A stretch of DNA of 64,000 nucleotides from Cellvibrionaceae bacterium (GTDB taxonomy: Bacteria; Pseudomonadota; Gammaproteobacteria; Pseudomonadales; Cellvibrionaceae), in contig JAGKWU010000011.1 of assembly GCA_021151695.1 (NCBI GenBank), positions 1-64,000 of the forward strand, written 5' to 3'. A program made the translations under genes and the position numbers. Under the pieces are notes generated by a model that searched no databases, was not told where the DNA came from, and saw only the letters and a program-made list of their open reading frames with translations. Positions 7,313 to 16,648 of this stretch are shown piece after piece (position 1 is the stretch's first letter; every line of letters begins with the position of its first letter).

Positions 7313-10169
7313 TGCTCACCTCCAACACCGATTCGGATTTTTTGTAGCGGGCGGGCAATAATTTCGCCAAGGCATCGTAGCTGCGTTTTACCCATTGGTC
7401 ATAAACACCCTTAGCGGCGCGAGCGGCGTTCGCCTGGTGAATACTGATGGCTTTTTCTTCGAAAGGCAGCGCTTGCTCTTCCAACAATACGTCGTATTGC
7501 TCCAACGCCAACTCATCAAGATCTTTGGGACGTTCGGATTTCATTAAATCCTGGCTCAACTGCGCGTAGATATCACCAATGCGGAAGCTCGCCTGAGTCG
7601 TAAAATCCGCAACACCGTAAGCCAATACAGCTTCCTGCGCTTTTAGCGCTTTATCCAGTGTGGCGCGTTTGCGCTGTAAGCTTTGCTTTAACGGCAAGGT
7701 TAGCGGTGTGCTGGTGAAATCTTTATAGGGAATATCAGCCAATTCATTGGTAGCAGACGCGGCCAGATATTTGGTGCGGTCAATCGCTTGTGATCCGGCA
7801 GAGGCATTGGCATCGATCATCCGCTGCAACCAGTACTGGCGTTTTTTATTGTCTTGCAATTCGCCATAGAGCTGCGCAATTTTAAATTCTGCCTCCATGG
7901 CTTCTGCCACGGGGCGCGGATATTCATTGGCGTAGCGTTGGTACTGCTCCAGCGCCATAGGTTTATTGCCGGATTTATCGTAAAGCTCCGCCCCCAACGC
8001 CAACGCCTGGCGTTTCACATTGGGATCATTGCTGCTGCGCTCCATCACACTCAACTCGTTAGCAGCCAGCGCCCATTTACTTTGGTTTTGGTAAATCACC
8101 ACCATTTTGGCGGGGATGGATGCCGTGAGCTCATGCTTGGGATACTGCTGGCGGAAGCTGGTGTAAACCTGTTCAGCCTCGGCCCATTTTTGCTGTTCGA
8201 TTAAATAGACACCGGCGTCATAGCGGGCTTTGATCGCAATATCTGTATCAGGTGCAACCTCGGCTATGCGCAGCAATTTTTGTACAGCCAAATCTTTTTG
8301 GCTGAGCACCAAATCGCTCTGTGCTTGCTGATAAATACTTGCCGCTATACGTTCGCGAATTTGCTGGTTGGTGGGTGCTCCGGGCGTTTGACTATTAGCG
8401 GGTAACAAATTGAGTACTTGCCAGTAAGCCTTCTCGGCACCCGCGTAATTTTTTGCATCGAAATTCGCGTGCCCCAATACCAGCCAGGCAGTGAATTGCA
8501 ATTTAGCTTCGGCTGGCGGTTTCAGGTTAATAATTTCTTCAGCCACACTGGCCGCTTCTGAAAAACGTTTTTGTGCAAGCAACTCTTGCGCCGCTTGTGT
8601 GAGCACAGCAGCTGCACGGGTATCCGCAGGATACTGCTGCGCAAATTTTAATGCGTAATTGGTTTTGCGTTCCTGCCAGGCCGCTTTTTGCGTTTCTGCC
8701 AGCGATTGGTTAGTCGCCATTTCATTGGCGAGCAATACGATGGAATAACCGGCATCGGGGCCGCGGGTTTTATCCTGATATTGATAAGCAACTTGCTCGT
8801 AGGCGGAGATAGCTTGCGGGTAATCGCCAGCCTCGCTCAATGATTCCGCCAGCAGGAAAGTCATTTCGGATACTTGCGTATCCTTGGGGAAGGTCGCTAC
8901 AAATTCGCGATACCAGTTAGCCGCTCTGGCGAAAGCTGCTTTGGCTTCCGATTTTTTAGTTTGATTTAACTCTTGCGCTTGTGCGTGCTCATATTCCGCC
9001 AACTCAATCAGCGATTGATGCAGATAATCCAGCGCACCTACACCTATAACACCATTGCGTTGGGTCCAATAGCTGCTGCTAATGCCATAGCGCTCAACAT
9101 ATTCCTGCTTGGCAGGCAAAATCAAACTGGGGAAATTCCCCTGTTCGTAAACGCTGATCATTTTGATTGAAAAGGATGGGGCAAAATCACTTAGGGGATT
9201 GTGCTCGACAAAATGTTTGTAAGTGTCGGCGCTATCGCTGAAGCGTTTTTTCTCAAGATAAAGCTGGCCCAAATTTTCGTAGAGCAAATGTTCGTAGGCG
9301 CGATCGCCCATATCTTTTTGCAAATTGCGAATGGACTGTGGCCCCTCGAGATAAGAGAAGGCGAGGCTCATCACATGGAAGGTATCTTCCATCATGGTTT
9401 TTTGTGCACCGGTCAACTGCTCTACCGCTTGCGCCACTTGTTCGGGTTTTTGCGCGAGTGATAGCAGATTGTCAGCCACCTTGGTAAATGACTGCAACGC
9501 AGATTCGTAATCTGCGCGCTTAAACTCGGCCCAGCCCTGCATGTAGAGCGCGTTTTGTTGCAGCGGATTACTTTTGTCGTCCGCTACGCTTTTGTAATGT
9601 TTTTCCGCCGCTGCATAATCACCATCCGAGAAGGCTTTTTCGGCGCGGCGAAATTGTGTCTCGCCCATAAAGCCGGATTTCGGTGCAGTTTGCGCAAGCT
9701 GATCGAGCGCGCTACCAGCTTCGTCGGTGCGACCATCCATCGATAATGCTTTGGCGAGCTTGTAACGCAACTGGTCCAGCTCGACGCCTTTTACCGGTTG
9801 GCCGGATTTTTCCTGCATCGCAATTAATTCGCGATAGAGCGCTATGGGTTTTGCAAAATAATGGCCGACCTCGGTGGCTTTAAGCTGCTGCTCTTCGCTG
9901 CGCGCCATTTCAAAGTCGGCGATGCGCGCCATTATCTGCTGACGCAATACAGGATCTTCTGCTGACGCCAGCGCTTTTTCATAACTGGTTGCTATTTTTT
10001 CGCGATCGACCAACTGGACTTTATTTTTTGCATCGGGAATGGTAGCGCCGGGCATATCAGCCAGCGTCTTTTCTTTATCTTTGCCGAGCATTTGGCAGCT
10101 TGCGAGCAACAAGCTGGAGCAGAGCAGACTCAGGCGAAATGCACGCGAGGATGAAAGTCGTAATGTCAT
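7299..10169 (-). CDS. Large TPR lipoprotein
   Basis: The 956-residue protein has an N-terminal signal ending LLASC (lipid-acceptor Cys25), so it is predicted to be a lipoprotein. Nearly the whole mature length is helical and made of TPR-like pairs, many of the Sel1/TolA-associated YbgF type (AFSDGDYAAAEKHYKSVADD, AWEFKRADYESALQSFTKV-like segments, QQKWAEAEQVYTSFRQQYPK). It is a likely periplasmic scaffold linking outer membrane to inner-membrane motor. Its start overlaps the stop of the next upstream gene by four bases (ATGA). In Myxococcus, GltD/AgnA is a comparable large TPR component; the correspondence is inferred from architecture and neighbours. Confidence 0.85.
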   Translation of the reverse strand: MTLRLSSSRAFRLSLLCSSLLLASCQMLGKDKEKTLADMPGATIPDAKNKVQLVDREKIATSYEKALASAEDPVLRQQIMARIADFEMARSEEQQLKATEVGHYFAKPIALYRELIAMQEKSGQPVKGVELDQLRYKLAKALSMDGRTDEAGSALDQLAQTAPKSGFMGETQFRRAEKAFSDGDYAAAEKHYKSVADDKSNPLQQNALYMQGWAEFKRADYESALQSFTKVADNLLSLAQKPEQVAQAVEQLTGAQKTMMEDTFHVMSLAFSYLEGPQSIRNLQKDMGDRAYEHLLYENLGQLYLEKKRFSDSADTYKHFVEHNPLSDFAPSFSIKMISVYEQGNFPSLILPAKQEYVERYGISSSYWTQRNGVIGVGALDYLHQSLIELAEYEHAQAQELNQTKKSEAKAAFARAANWYREFVATFPKDTQVSEMTFLLAESLSEAGDYPQAISAYEQVAYQYQDKTRGPDAGYSIVLLANEMATNQSLAETQKAAWQERKTNYALKFAQQYPADTRAAAVLTQAAQELLAQKRFSEAASVAEEIINLKPPAEAKLQFTAWLVLGHANFDAKNYAGAEKAYWQVLNLLPANSQTPGAPTNQQIRERIAASIYQQAQSDLVLSQKDLAVQKLLRIAEVAPDTDIAIKARYDAGVYLIEQQKWAEAEQVYTSFRQQYPKHELTASIPAKMVVIYQNQSKWALAANELSVMERSSNDPNVKRQALALGAELYDKSGNKPMALEQYQRYANEYPRPVAEAMEAEFKIAQLYGELQDNKKRQYWLQRMIDANASAGSQAIDRTKYLAASATNELADIPYKDFTSTPLTLPLKQSLQRKRATLDKALKAQEAVLAYGVADFTTQASFRIGDIYAQLSQDLMKSERPKDLDELALEQYDVLLEEQALPFEEKAISIHQANAARAAKGVYDQWVKRSYDALAKLLPARYKKSESVLEVSNEIQ

Positions 10170-12148
10170 TGCGGCTTCCTCACGGCGGAATCCTTCAGCG
10201 CAGCGTCGTAGAGTCGCGCAACTGCCAGATGGGATTGTGAGAGGTAGCGATTGAGACGCTTTTCGTGGGATGCCAATTGTTTATCAACTTGCACGCGCAA
10301 TTTTTCGGCGCGCTGATCGATAACTTTATTCGTATCCTGCAATTGACTGACCACCTGGATTTGCTGCTGCGAAATGCGCGCTTGCAGCGGCTGCAGGTCC
10401 TGCCCTGTTGTTGTGATACTGGCAAGCTTCGCACGAGTGGCTTTGATTTGCGCGAGGGCTTCGTCGCTGCGTGCCAGATCAGATTCAAGACTAATAAGGT
10501 TGGGGGCAAAATCCTGCGCAGCGCGCCAGAGTAAAATGCCGCGCGTCATCCACAGGCGATCTTCGTATTCGCTGGTGTCCTGTCCGGCTGCCTTCATGCG
10601 TTCCAGAGTTTGTTGCGAGCGCTCCACGGCGGCGTAATCTTTGCGGGTCGCCGTGTCCGCCAATGCAATGTAATCGCTATTCGTTTTAATGCGTTCGATG
10701 CGTGCAGCCAGAGTATCCCGGTCCTGTTGCAGCTGGGCTTGTTTTTGCTCCAAGGATTGCTGGGCCAACTGCTGTTCTTTTTGCTGACGCCAAGCTTGTT
10801 TCTGCTGTAGCAACTCAGAATAGGCAGTCAATTTTGGCTGCCAGTCCTGTAATAATTTTTGCAGTTTGAGCAGATCGCGCAGATCCAGCACAGCAGCTTG
10901 AAACTCGTTTTGCGCAAAGAGTTCGCGCAAATAAATCGAGCGGGTTTTTATGACGCTGGTACCGCTTAACTTCAACCAGTTTTGGCCGTCGTCGGTGATC
11001 AGTGCGGTAAGCGTGCCCGGCTCGCTATTTTTTTCGCGCTCGTGCAGCTCTTTATCAGAAACGGGCTTGCTGCTCACCAGCGTAAGCAACTCGCCCTGGG
11101 TGAGCGTTGCGCGCAAATCGCGCACCAGATTCATTTCCTGCTCGAGTAATTTCTCTGCATTTTCATATTCACGCAGAGCATCGCCCGGCGCATTTAACTT
11201 TTCGTAGGCAAACGGCAGTGCAAGCAGTGCCTCCTGCGCCGCAGGATAAAGCAGACTGCGCTGCTGCAAGAGTTGCCAGGGCTTGATGGCCTCGGCGTAT
11301 TTTTCTTGCGCTATAGCGGCCCAACCATAACCGAGCAATGCCTGATTGGATTCGAGCCCTTCGAGGCGAACTTTGCGGAACTCTTCTATCGCACCGAGAT
11401 AGCTTTTTTCCTGTAGATGGCTGTACCCCAAGGCGGTGTAGGCTTTGTCGCGCAACGCGAGATATTCGCTGCGCGATTGACGATCACTATCAAACGACAG
11501 GCCAGCCAACTCGTTAAAAAATGTTTGCGCTGTTTTGGTATCGCCATTCCGCGCATGGGCAGCACCCAGGTTATAGAGCGCATAAGGCGTCCACTGCTCA
11601 AGCTTTTGCTGCTCAATATTTTTGAGACTCAAATCGCCCAGTTGGTTATTTTTAATCTGCAGATTGATTTGCAGCGAGTGCATTTCTCGCAGCATGGCGG
11701 GGCTAAATTTGTCGCTGACGCGGCTGAAACTGATAGCGGCATCGCTCCAATCCGAGCGGGTGTATTGCAATTTTCCGAGGTAAAACCAGGCGGCATCGCG
11801 CACGGCTTGCGGGCGGCTTTCGTCTTTGAGCAAGCGCTCGAATAATTGCTCCGCATGGCTTTGCATACCAAAAGCCAAACTGATACCACCGGCAATCAGT
11901 TCGGGATTATTGCCGTGCCCCTGGATGCCGTCGCGCGCGTCAGCAACCATGAGTTCGCTAATGGCGGGGATGTAATCCTGTTGATAGTAGTGATAGAGCG
12001 CGACGCCGTAGCGCAAGTCGGCCACTTCGGTTTTGGGGGCAGGTGCTTTTTCTGCAATCGCCGTGTGTGCTGTTACGAGTGCGGCGGCCAGCAGCGAGCG
12101 GCGTGCCCAACGCCATCGAGTAGCGTCAAACAATTCCATGGACGCCAT
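10166..12148 (-). CDS. Periplasmic TPR/coiled-coil protein
   Basis: The 660-residue protein has a predicted N-terminal signal peptide (hydrophobic stretch about residues 17-31, cleavage near TAIAEKA). The first 330 residues are TPR-like (GVALYHYYQQDYIPAISELM, LGYGWAAIAQEKYAEAIKPW). Residues about 420-560 are rich in Gln, Leu, Glu and Lys and look like a long coiled coil (WRQQKEQQLAQQSLEQKQAQ). It is probably a periplasmic structural component. The gene starts two bases after the preceding stop and overlaps the 956-residue TPR gene, so it is in the same operon. I recognise no named family. Confidence 0.8.
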   Translation of the reverse strand: MASMELFDATRWRWARRSLLAAALVTAHTAIAEKAPAPKTEVADLRYGVALYHYYQQDYIPAISELMVADARDGIQGHGNNPELIAGGISLAFGMQSHAEQLFERLLKDESRPQAVRDAAWFYLGKLQYTRSDWSDAAISFSRVSDKFSPAMLREMHSLQINLQIKNNQLGDLSLKNIEQQKLEQWTPYALYNLGAAHARNGDTKTAQTFFNELAGLSFDSDRQSRSEYLALRDKAYTALGYSHLQEKSYLGAIEEFRKVRLEGLESNQALLGYGWAAIAQEKYAEAIKPWQLLQQRSLLYPAAQEALLALPFAYEKLNAPGDALREYENAEKLLEQEMNLVRDLRATLTQGELLTLVSSKPVSDKELHEREKNSEPGTLTALITDDGQNWLKLSGTSVIKTRSIYLRELFAQNEFQAAVLDLRDLLKLQKLLQDWQPKLTAYSELLQQKQAWRQQKEQQLAQQSLEQKQAQLQQDRDTLAARIERIKTNSDYIALADTATRKDYAAVERSQQTLERMKAAGQDTSEYEDRLWMTRGILLWRAAQDFAPNLISLESDLARSDEALAQIKATRAKLASITTTGQDLQPLQARISQQQIQVVSQLQDTNKVIDQRAEKLRVQVDKQLASHEKRLNRYLSQSHLAVARLYDAALKDSAVRKPQ

Positions 12149-12150
12149 GG

Positions 12151-12729
12151 TTATTCAGCTTTCCATTGTTTGATTTCAAAGGTGGGTTGCAGTTGTGCAG
12201 AGGAATCGATGATTTTCAATTCCAGCACCAGCGGCTCCTGGGTTTTGCTAACAACCAGTTTGGCACCGCGCTTGTAATCCTGCTGCGGGCCGCGGCCGGT
12301 AAAAAATGCACTGACTTCGTGTTCACCGGTTTTCAGGTTGCCGATGTACAGACGCTGCACACCGCCGCGAAACAGGGCGTTGATTTGTTTGTCTGTGTAG
12401 AGCTCGCTGGCGACCAGTTTGTTATCGATTTCGAGTTTTACTGCATCCAGATTAAAAAACTGGCCGAGGTCCATAGAGAGATAAACCGCGACCTGATTAC
12501 TGGGCGGATACAGTAACTCTTCTTCCAGGATTAACAGATCGCGATTAAGGGTGAGCACGGACTCTTTGAGGTTTTCCACTTGCGGCGCCGCTGCAGGCTG
12601 CTGCACAGATTCACGGGCGCTATTGGCGGCTGCGGTTTCTTGCGCATGGGAGAAACCGGAGCAAACAAGCAAACTGATGCTGAGTAGATAAGATGCCAGA
12701 CGCTGTGAGAAATGAAATGTGATCGCCAT
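12151..12729 (-). CDS. Exported protein, first gene of the Exb/TPR operon
   Basis: This protein of about 192 residues has a signal peptide (MAITFHFSQRLASYLLSISL followed by SGFSHAQ). A short putative coiled-coil segment (ENLKESVLTLNRDLLILEEE) leads into a beta-rich domain (VAVYLSMDLGQFFNLDAVKL, RLYIGNLKTGEHEVSAFFTG). No enzymatic motif is visible. It is the first gene of the nine-gene minus-strand cluster. A GTG two codons upstream (12735) is an alternative start; ATG at 12729 has AGAG at suitable spacing. It is probably a periplasmic subunit of the same machine. The size and form recall GltC/GltF-like accessory subunits, but that is a weak comparison. Confidence 0.75.
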   Translation of the reverse strand: MAITFHFSQRLASYLLSISLLVCSGFSHAQETAAANSARESVQQPAAAPQVENLKESVLTLNRDLLILEEELLYPPSNQVAVYLSMDLGQFFNLDAVKLEIDNKLVASELYTDKQINALFRGGVQRLYIGNLKTGEHEVSAFFTGRGPQQDYKRGAKLVVSKTQEPLVLELKIIDSSAQLQPTFEIKQWKAE

Positions 12730-12910
12730 GTGCACTCTGCCTTATGTCGTGCCAATTTTTGTTTTGGTGCTGTTCCGGTTAGGGGAATGCAATTCTAGAA
12801 GCCAAAAGCAACAACAGGTGTGACTTCATCCACAGTTACACCAGCCGCTTCGCTACTGACTTCCCGGCCTTGCGTTATCGCTGGTTAAGGATAGCCGGAG
12901 ATTTTGACAA

Positions 12911-12926
12911 GGCGGATTATTCCGCC
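12911..12926 (-). terminator. Weak terminator-like hairpin after apbE
   Basis: A perfect 6-bp stem GGCGGA/TCCGCC with a four-base loop lies 22-37 bases after the apbE stop on the minus strand, followed only by TTGTC. The short T-run makes it a weak terminator. It could still separate the type II secretion operon from the Exb/TPR operon. Confidence 0.45.
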
Positions 12927-12947
12927 AGACAAATCTTCATTTCGTGA

Positions 12948-13973
12948 TCAAGGTGGCGTTAAACCTTTGCTGTAGAGAACCTTGCCGCTCTCCACAATGA
13001 TGACAGCATCAAAACCGGGCAAGCTTTCGATCAGTGCCAGGCCTTTTTCCGGCCCCAGGATGAAAATGGTTTTGGTGAGCGGGTCTGTGTCAAAGCCATT
13101 GGGGCCTATAACGCTCACACTGATTATCCCGTGGGCGGACTTACCGGTGCGCGGGTTAATGATGTGATGGATGCGCTCGCCATTCTTATCGATAAAGAAG
13201 CGCTCGTAATCGCCCGAGGTGGAAATAGCGCAGTCTTCCAGCGGCAGGGTGATGGCCACTGCATTTTTATCTTCTGTACGCGGATTGCGGATGCCGACCA
13301 GCCAGGGCTTGCCGAATTTATCGCCTATGATGCGGCTGTCACCGCCAGCACTGATATTGGCGTGGGTGATGCCAAAGCCATGCAAAATCTCCGCACCACG
13401 GTCTACCGCAAAGCCTTTGGCGATACCGCCCAGATCGATATACACCTTGGGATGGTCGAAGTAGACGGTGTTGTTTTTGCTATCCAGATGGATAAATTTG
13501 TAATTGATTTGCGGTACAAGTTCTTTGAACTGGGCGTCAGTAGGCTTCAATCCGTTGCGGTAATCGTAGTAGCGCGCGAGCGAGGCAAAGGTGATATCGA
13601 AGGCACCGCCACTGAGTTCACTGTAGTGCTCTGCCTTGCGAATGATACTCGCCAATTCGGCGGAAATGGCCATGGGTTTGGCCGCAGTGGCCTTGGGGGC
13701 TTGCTCGTTGACGCGAGAGAGCTCGCTGGTAGGAATAAAGGGACTGTACTGCTGGTCGATACGGCGCATTTCGGCCATCACGGCCGCTATAGCCTGCTCG
13801 GCCTTTTCATCATCTTCATGCCAGAGGGTAACGTTGACGACTGTCCCCATAATGTCCTGAGTGTCGCCGTGCCAGCCGGCCCAGGCGGGTGCGCTCGTGA
13901 ATGAGAAAGCCGCTACCAGAGGCAATAGCAGGCACAGGGCGCGCAGCAGTTTTATAGCGCGCAATGACTTCAC
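12948..13973 (-). CDS. apbE: FAD:protein FMN transferase
   Basis: The 341-residue exported ApbE-family enzyme covalently attaches FMN from FAD to Thr/Ser of target flavoproteins in the periplasm. A signal peptide (about residues 8-32, ending SAPAWA) precedes the domain. Visible motifs are IMGTVVNVTLWHEDD near the start, IDLGGIAKGFAVDRG, ISAGGDSRIIGD, CAISTSGDYERFF, HHIINPRTGKSAHG and FDTDPLTKTIFIL (the magnesium/FAD site). It follows gspN with a gap of three bases, so it appears to be the last gene of the T2SS operon. No obvious flavinylation target (NqrC/RnfG FMN-binding domain) is in the window. Confidence 0.95.
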   Translation of the reverse strand: MKSLRAIKLLRALCLLLPLVAAFSFTSAPAWAGWHGDTQDIMGTVVNVTLWHEDDEKAEQAIAAVMAEMRRIDQQYSPFIPTSELSRVNEQAPKATAAKPMAISAELASIIRKAEHYSELSGGAFDITFASLARYYDYRNGLKPTDAQFKELVPQINYKFIHLDSKNNTVYFDHPKVYIDLGGIAKGFAVDRGAEILHGFGITHANISAGGDSRIIGDKFGKPWLVGIRNPRTEDKNAVAITLPLEDCAISTSGDYERFFIDKNGERIHHIINPRTGKSAHGIISVSVIGPNGFDTDPLTKTIFILGPEKGLALIESLPGFDAVIIVESGKVLYSKGLTPP

Positions 13974-13976
13974 GGC

Positions 13977-14804
13977 TTACAACCCGACATCCAGCGCGTA
14001 ACTGATATTGCCTTCGGCATCTACTGGTTGGGCTTGGGCAAACATCGCCAGCCAGGCGCCAGCGTTGGCCTCTTTAACAAAGGACTCTGGGACTTTCATA
14101 CCGCCGCGCAAAAAACCACCAGAAGGCGCGGTCAGCGCCAATACCAGATCCACATGGGCCGCGCTCATCACATCAAAAATATGGGCGCTGAGGCCGTTTT
14201 TGTCATCATCCACCAGATCGGCACCAAAGGCACCCAGCGTCATCCAGTTAGAACCATTGTAGATTTTGGCTGCCTGCCAGCTGAGCTTGCCGCGCAAGTC
14301 TCCCAGCTGGTTGCCTTTCATTTCCAGAGTATCCAGTTGCAGGGAAAATTCCCCTTCAATTGCCAGAGGTAAAAGCTGCTGTAGAAGGGTTGCCGGGAAA
14401 GTTGCCGTGCCGCCTTTTACACTCACTGCGCCATTGCGACCGCCGCAGACATAACCTTCAAATTGCTGGTTATCCATCTGGGCATTCACCTGGCCACAGG
14501 CTTTCAGCATAAACAGGGGCAATACATCCAGTGTCCAACTGACTTGTCCAAGGGAGTGATCAACACCTTTAATTTTGATGCTGGCAAGGCTTGCACGACC
14601 ATTCCACAGGGTGCCTGTGGGGCCGGTAATAGCGAGGTCGCCACCGCGGGTTAACAGCCAGGCACCCCAGGCAGCGGGGATATGGCTAATCACAAAATAC
14701 AGCCAGGCCACCAGCCCCAGGCTGATCCAGAAAGCTTTGCTGCGCCCCCAGTTGAGGCTGGGTAGATTGAGGGAGGGAACACTCATGGGCATATCGACCT
14801 TCAT
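13977..14804 (-). CDS. gspN: Type II secretion protein N
   Basis: The 275-residue bitopic inner-membrane protein has one N-terminal helix (about residues 25-45, AFWISLGLVAWLYFVISHIP) and a large periplasmic domain containing LAITGPTGTLWNG, the GspN signature region. GspN is a non-universal T2SS component in proteobacteria of uncertain role. ATGs at 14804, 14792 and 14786 are possible; AAGG sits well before the one at 14792. The gene is ninth-to-last in a tightly packed minus-strand series and follows gspM by nine bases. Confidence 0.92.
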   Translation of the reverse strand: MKVDMPMSVPSLNLPSLNWGRSKAFWISLGLVAWLYFVISHIPAAWGAWLLTRGGDLAITGPTGTLWNGRASLASIKIKGVDHSLGQVSWTLDVLPLFMLKACGQVNAQMDNQQFEGYVCGGRNGAVSVKGGTATFPATLLQQLLPLAIEGEFSLQLDTLEMKGNQLGDLRGKLSWQAAKIYNGSNWMTLGAFGADLVDDDKNGLSAHIFDVMSAAHVDLVLALTAPSGGFLRGGMKVPESFVKEANAGAWLAMFAQAQPVDAEGNISYALDVGL

Positions 14805-14813
14805 AACTCGTTA

Positions 14814-15296
14814 TCAGGGTTTGACCAAACGGACACTGACGGCCACCTGGCCCGGCTCGGTGGAGGTGGTCAGGTTGAGATCGCGAATAGCCAGATGCTC
14901 TTTGATCTCCAAATCATAGAGCCACTGCATCACCGCATCGGAATTGGCTTTGGTAATACCCACACGCACCTCGCCGCCAGCACCTGGCACCAGGCTGCCC
15001 ATGGTCAAACCATTGCTGCGCAGACTGGCATCTATGGTGCCTATAACATTCTCGCTGCCGCCACCACTGTGGCTGGCCTGTTGCGATTGCACTTCAATCT
15101 GGCGCGCCAGCAGGCGCACGCGACCGAGGGACTGCTCGGTCGCCGTATTGGTAAGCAACAGGGATTCGCGCGTTTTTTGCAGGGGCGCAAGTATGGCCAA
15201 CCAAATGAGGTAGAGGCCAACAGCCAGCGCGCCCACCAGCAGAATCGTCTGCTCGCGGCGGTTAAACTTGGAAAGTGATGCCAGTAATTTATCCAT
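14814..15296 (-). CDS. gspM: Type II secretion protein M
   Basis: The 160-residue protein has a short cytoplasmic N-terminus (SLSKFNRREQTILLVGALAV begins its single membrane helix, about residues 18-36) and a periplasmic ferredoxin-like domain preceded by a helical segment. It pairs with GspL in the inner-membrane platform. Length and layout are normal for GspM. It lies nine bases downstream of gspL. Confidence 0.92.
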   Translation of the reverse strand: MDKLLASLSKFNRREQTILLVGALAVGLYLIWLAILAPLQKTRESLLLTNTATEQSLGRVRLLARQIEVQSQQASHSGGGSENVIGTIDASLRSNGLTMGSLVPGAGGEVRVGITKANSDAVMQWLYDLEIKEHLAIRDLNLTTSTEPGQVAVSVRLVKP

Positions 15297-15305
15297 ACAA
15301 AATTC

Positions 15306-16592
15306 CTACTGCGCAGGCTTGCTGATTTTAAGGCGACCGGTATTGGCGTTGGCGGTAAGCAACTCGGCGCTGTACCCCTGACCGGCGATCGACTGGCGCA
15401 AAGCATCGATAGCACTGAAAGAGCCAGCCTGCACGTTGATGTTCATCTCACCTGTGTCACTCGAATAGGAGATGAGTTTGACGCTGACATCGGTGTTGCT
15501 CGCCACCAGCGGCAAAATACCTGCCAGCATGCTCACCACGCTGCCACCCGTTTGGGTTTTGGGCTGCAAACCAGAGAGCTTGATGCGCAGACGCTTTTCC
15601 GGGTCATCCGATTGACCGGACGGCACCACCGTGCGGTAGACAGCTTCCATCTGCTGGCGCAGTTGGAGGTTTTGTACCTTGAGCTTGTGAATATGGAACA
15701 GGGAAACGCCCACATAGACCGCGAAGGTGACGGCGGCGAGTATCGCGACATTGCGCCAGAGCTTCCACCAACGCTCCAGCGGCAAGCGCTGAGAGAATTC
15801 CGCCTGGCAGAGGTCTATCGCCTGGCCCTGGTATTCCAATTCCCAATCATCTGCCAAGGTCTGACTGACAACGGCTTCTTTAAAGCGAGAGGGCAGTGCT
15901 TGCAGCAATCTCTCCAATTGCTCCTGGTCTGCAGCGCGCAGTGCAATGCGCGGTTGCGCCTCGTCAGCTTTGTGCTCGCCCGCTAATAGCTGCAGGCCAA
16001 AACCAAGCTGTGCGAAGGGAATACTGAATGCCTGTTGGGCGCTGGCGCGGAAGTTCAGAGTATTGTCGTGCAGCGCCAGTACCCAGGTGTCGGCTGGGCT
16101 GGCAGAAATAGATTCAGGGGTAGCTTCAGCTTCCACCAACACTGGCTCTTGTGGTTCAAGCGGTGCGGCAGGCGCAAGTGGCAACAGTGAAGGAGCGGAC
16201 CAGCAGCGGGTAATTTCCGCGCCAATACCCGCAAAGAGAGCAAATACAGAGCGCAACCAATCGCGGTCGGTATAGGCCACCACTATCTTGCCAGCCTTGG
16301 CTTCACCCAAGGCAAAGTGCAGATCTTCCACATCGCCCACCACCGATTCTTCAAGCTGGTAAGGCAGCAAGCTGCGCAGGTGTTTTTTCTCTTTTTCGCT
16401 GTATTCCAGCTCACGGGTAACCACTTTGGCACCGGGTAACAATAACCAGACTTGCTGGCTGACCTGGCCAATAGCCGCTTGCAAAGCCTCCAGATTGCCT
16501 GCAGCCGTTGTCTCGGCGCGGCCATCTTGCAGCCAGCACCAGCGGAAATGATCGGCGGCGCTGTTGATGGAAATTACCAATTGTGGAGCCAT
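15306..16592 (-). CDS. gspL: Type II secretion protein L
   Basis: The 428-residue protein has a cytoplasmic actin-like domain (about 1-270; QVWLLLPGAKVVTRELEYSE, LRSLLPYQLEESVVGDVEDL), one membrane helix (about 278-298) and a periplasmic ferredoxin-like domain. The cytoplasmic part binds the GspE ATPase and the periplasmic part binds GspM, connecting ATP hydrolysis to pseudopilus growth. It contains an Ala/Pro/Glu-rich insert around residues 145-165. It sits between gspK and gspM. Confidence 0.93.
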   Translation of the reverse strand: MAPQLVISINSAADHFRWCWLQDGRAETTAAGNLEALQAAIGQVSQQVWLLLPGAKVVTRELEYSEKEKKHLRSLLPYQLEESVVGDVEDLHFALGEAKAGKIVVAYTDRDWLRSVFALFAGIGAEITRCWSAPSLLPLAPAAPLEPQEPVLVEAEATPESISASPADTWVLALHDNTLNFRASAQQAFSIPFAQLGFGLQLLAGEHKADEAQPRIALRAADQEQLERLLQALPSRFKEAVVSQTLADDWELEYQGQAIDLCQAEFSQRLPLERWWKLWRNVAILAAVTFAVYVGVSLFHIHKLKVQNLQLRQQMEAVYRTVVPSGQSDDPEKRLRIKLSGLQPKTQTGGSVVSMLAGILPLVASNTDVSVKLISYSSDTGEMNINVQAGSFSAIDALRQSIAGQGYSAELLTANANTGRLKISKPAQ

Positions 16593-16648
16593 TCTTCTTG
16601 TTACCTTACAGGTTCTTATTGGTTGTTTGTCCTGCCGACTTGCCCCGG

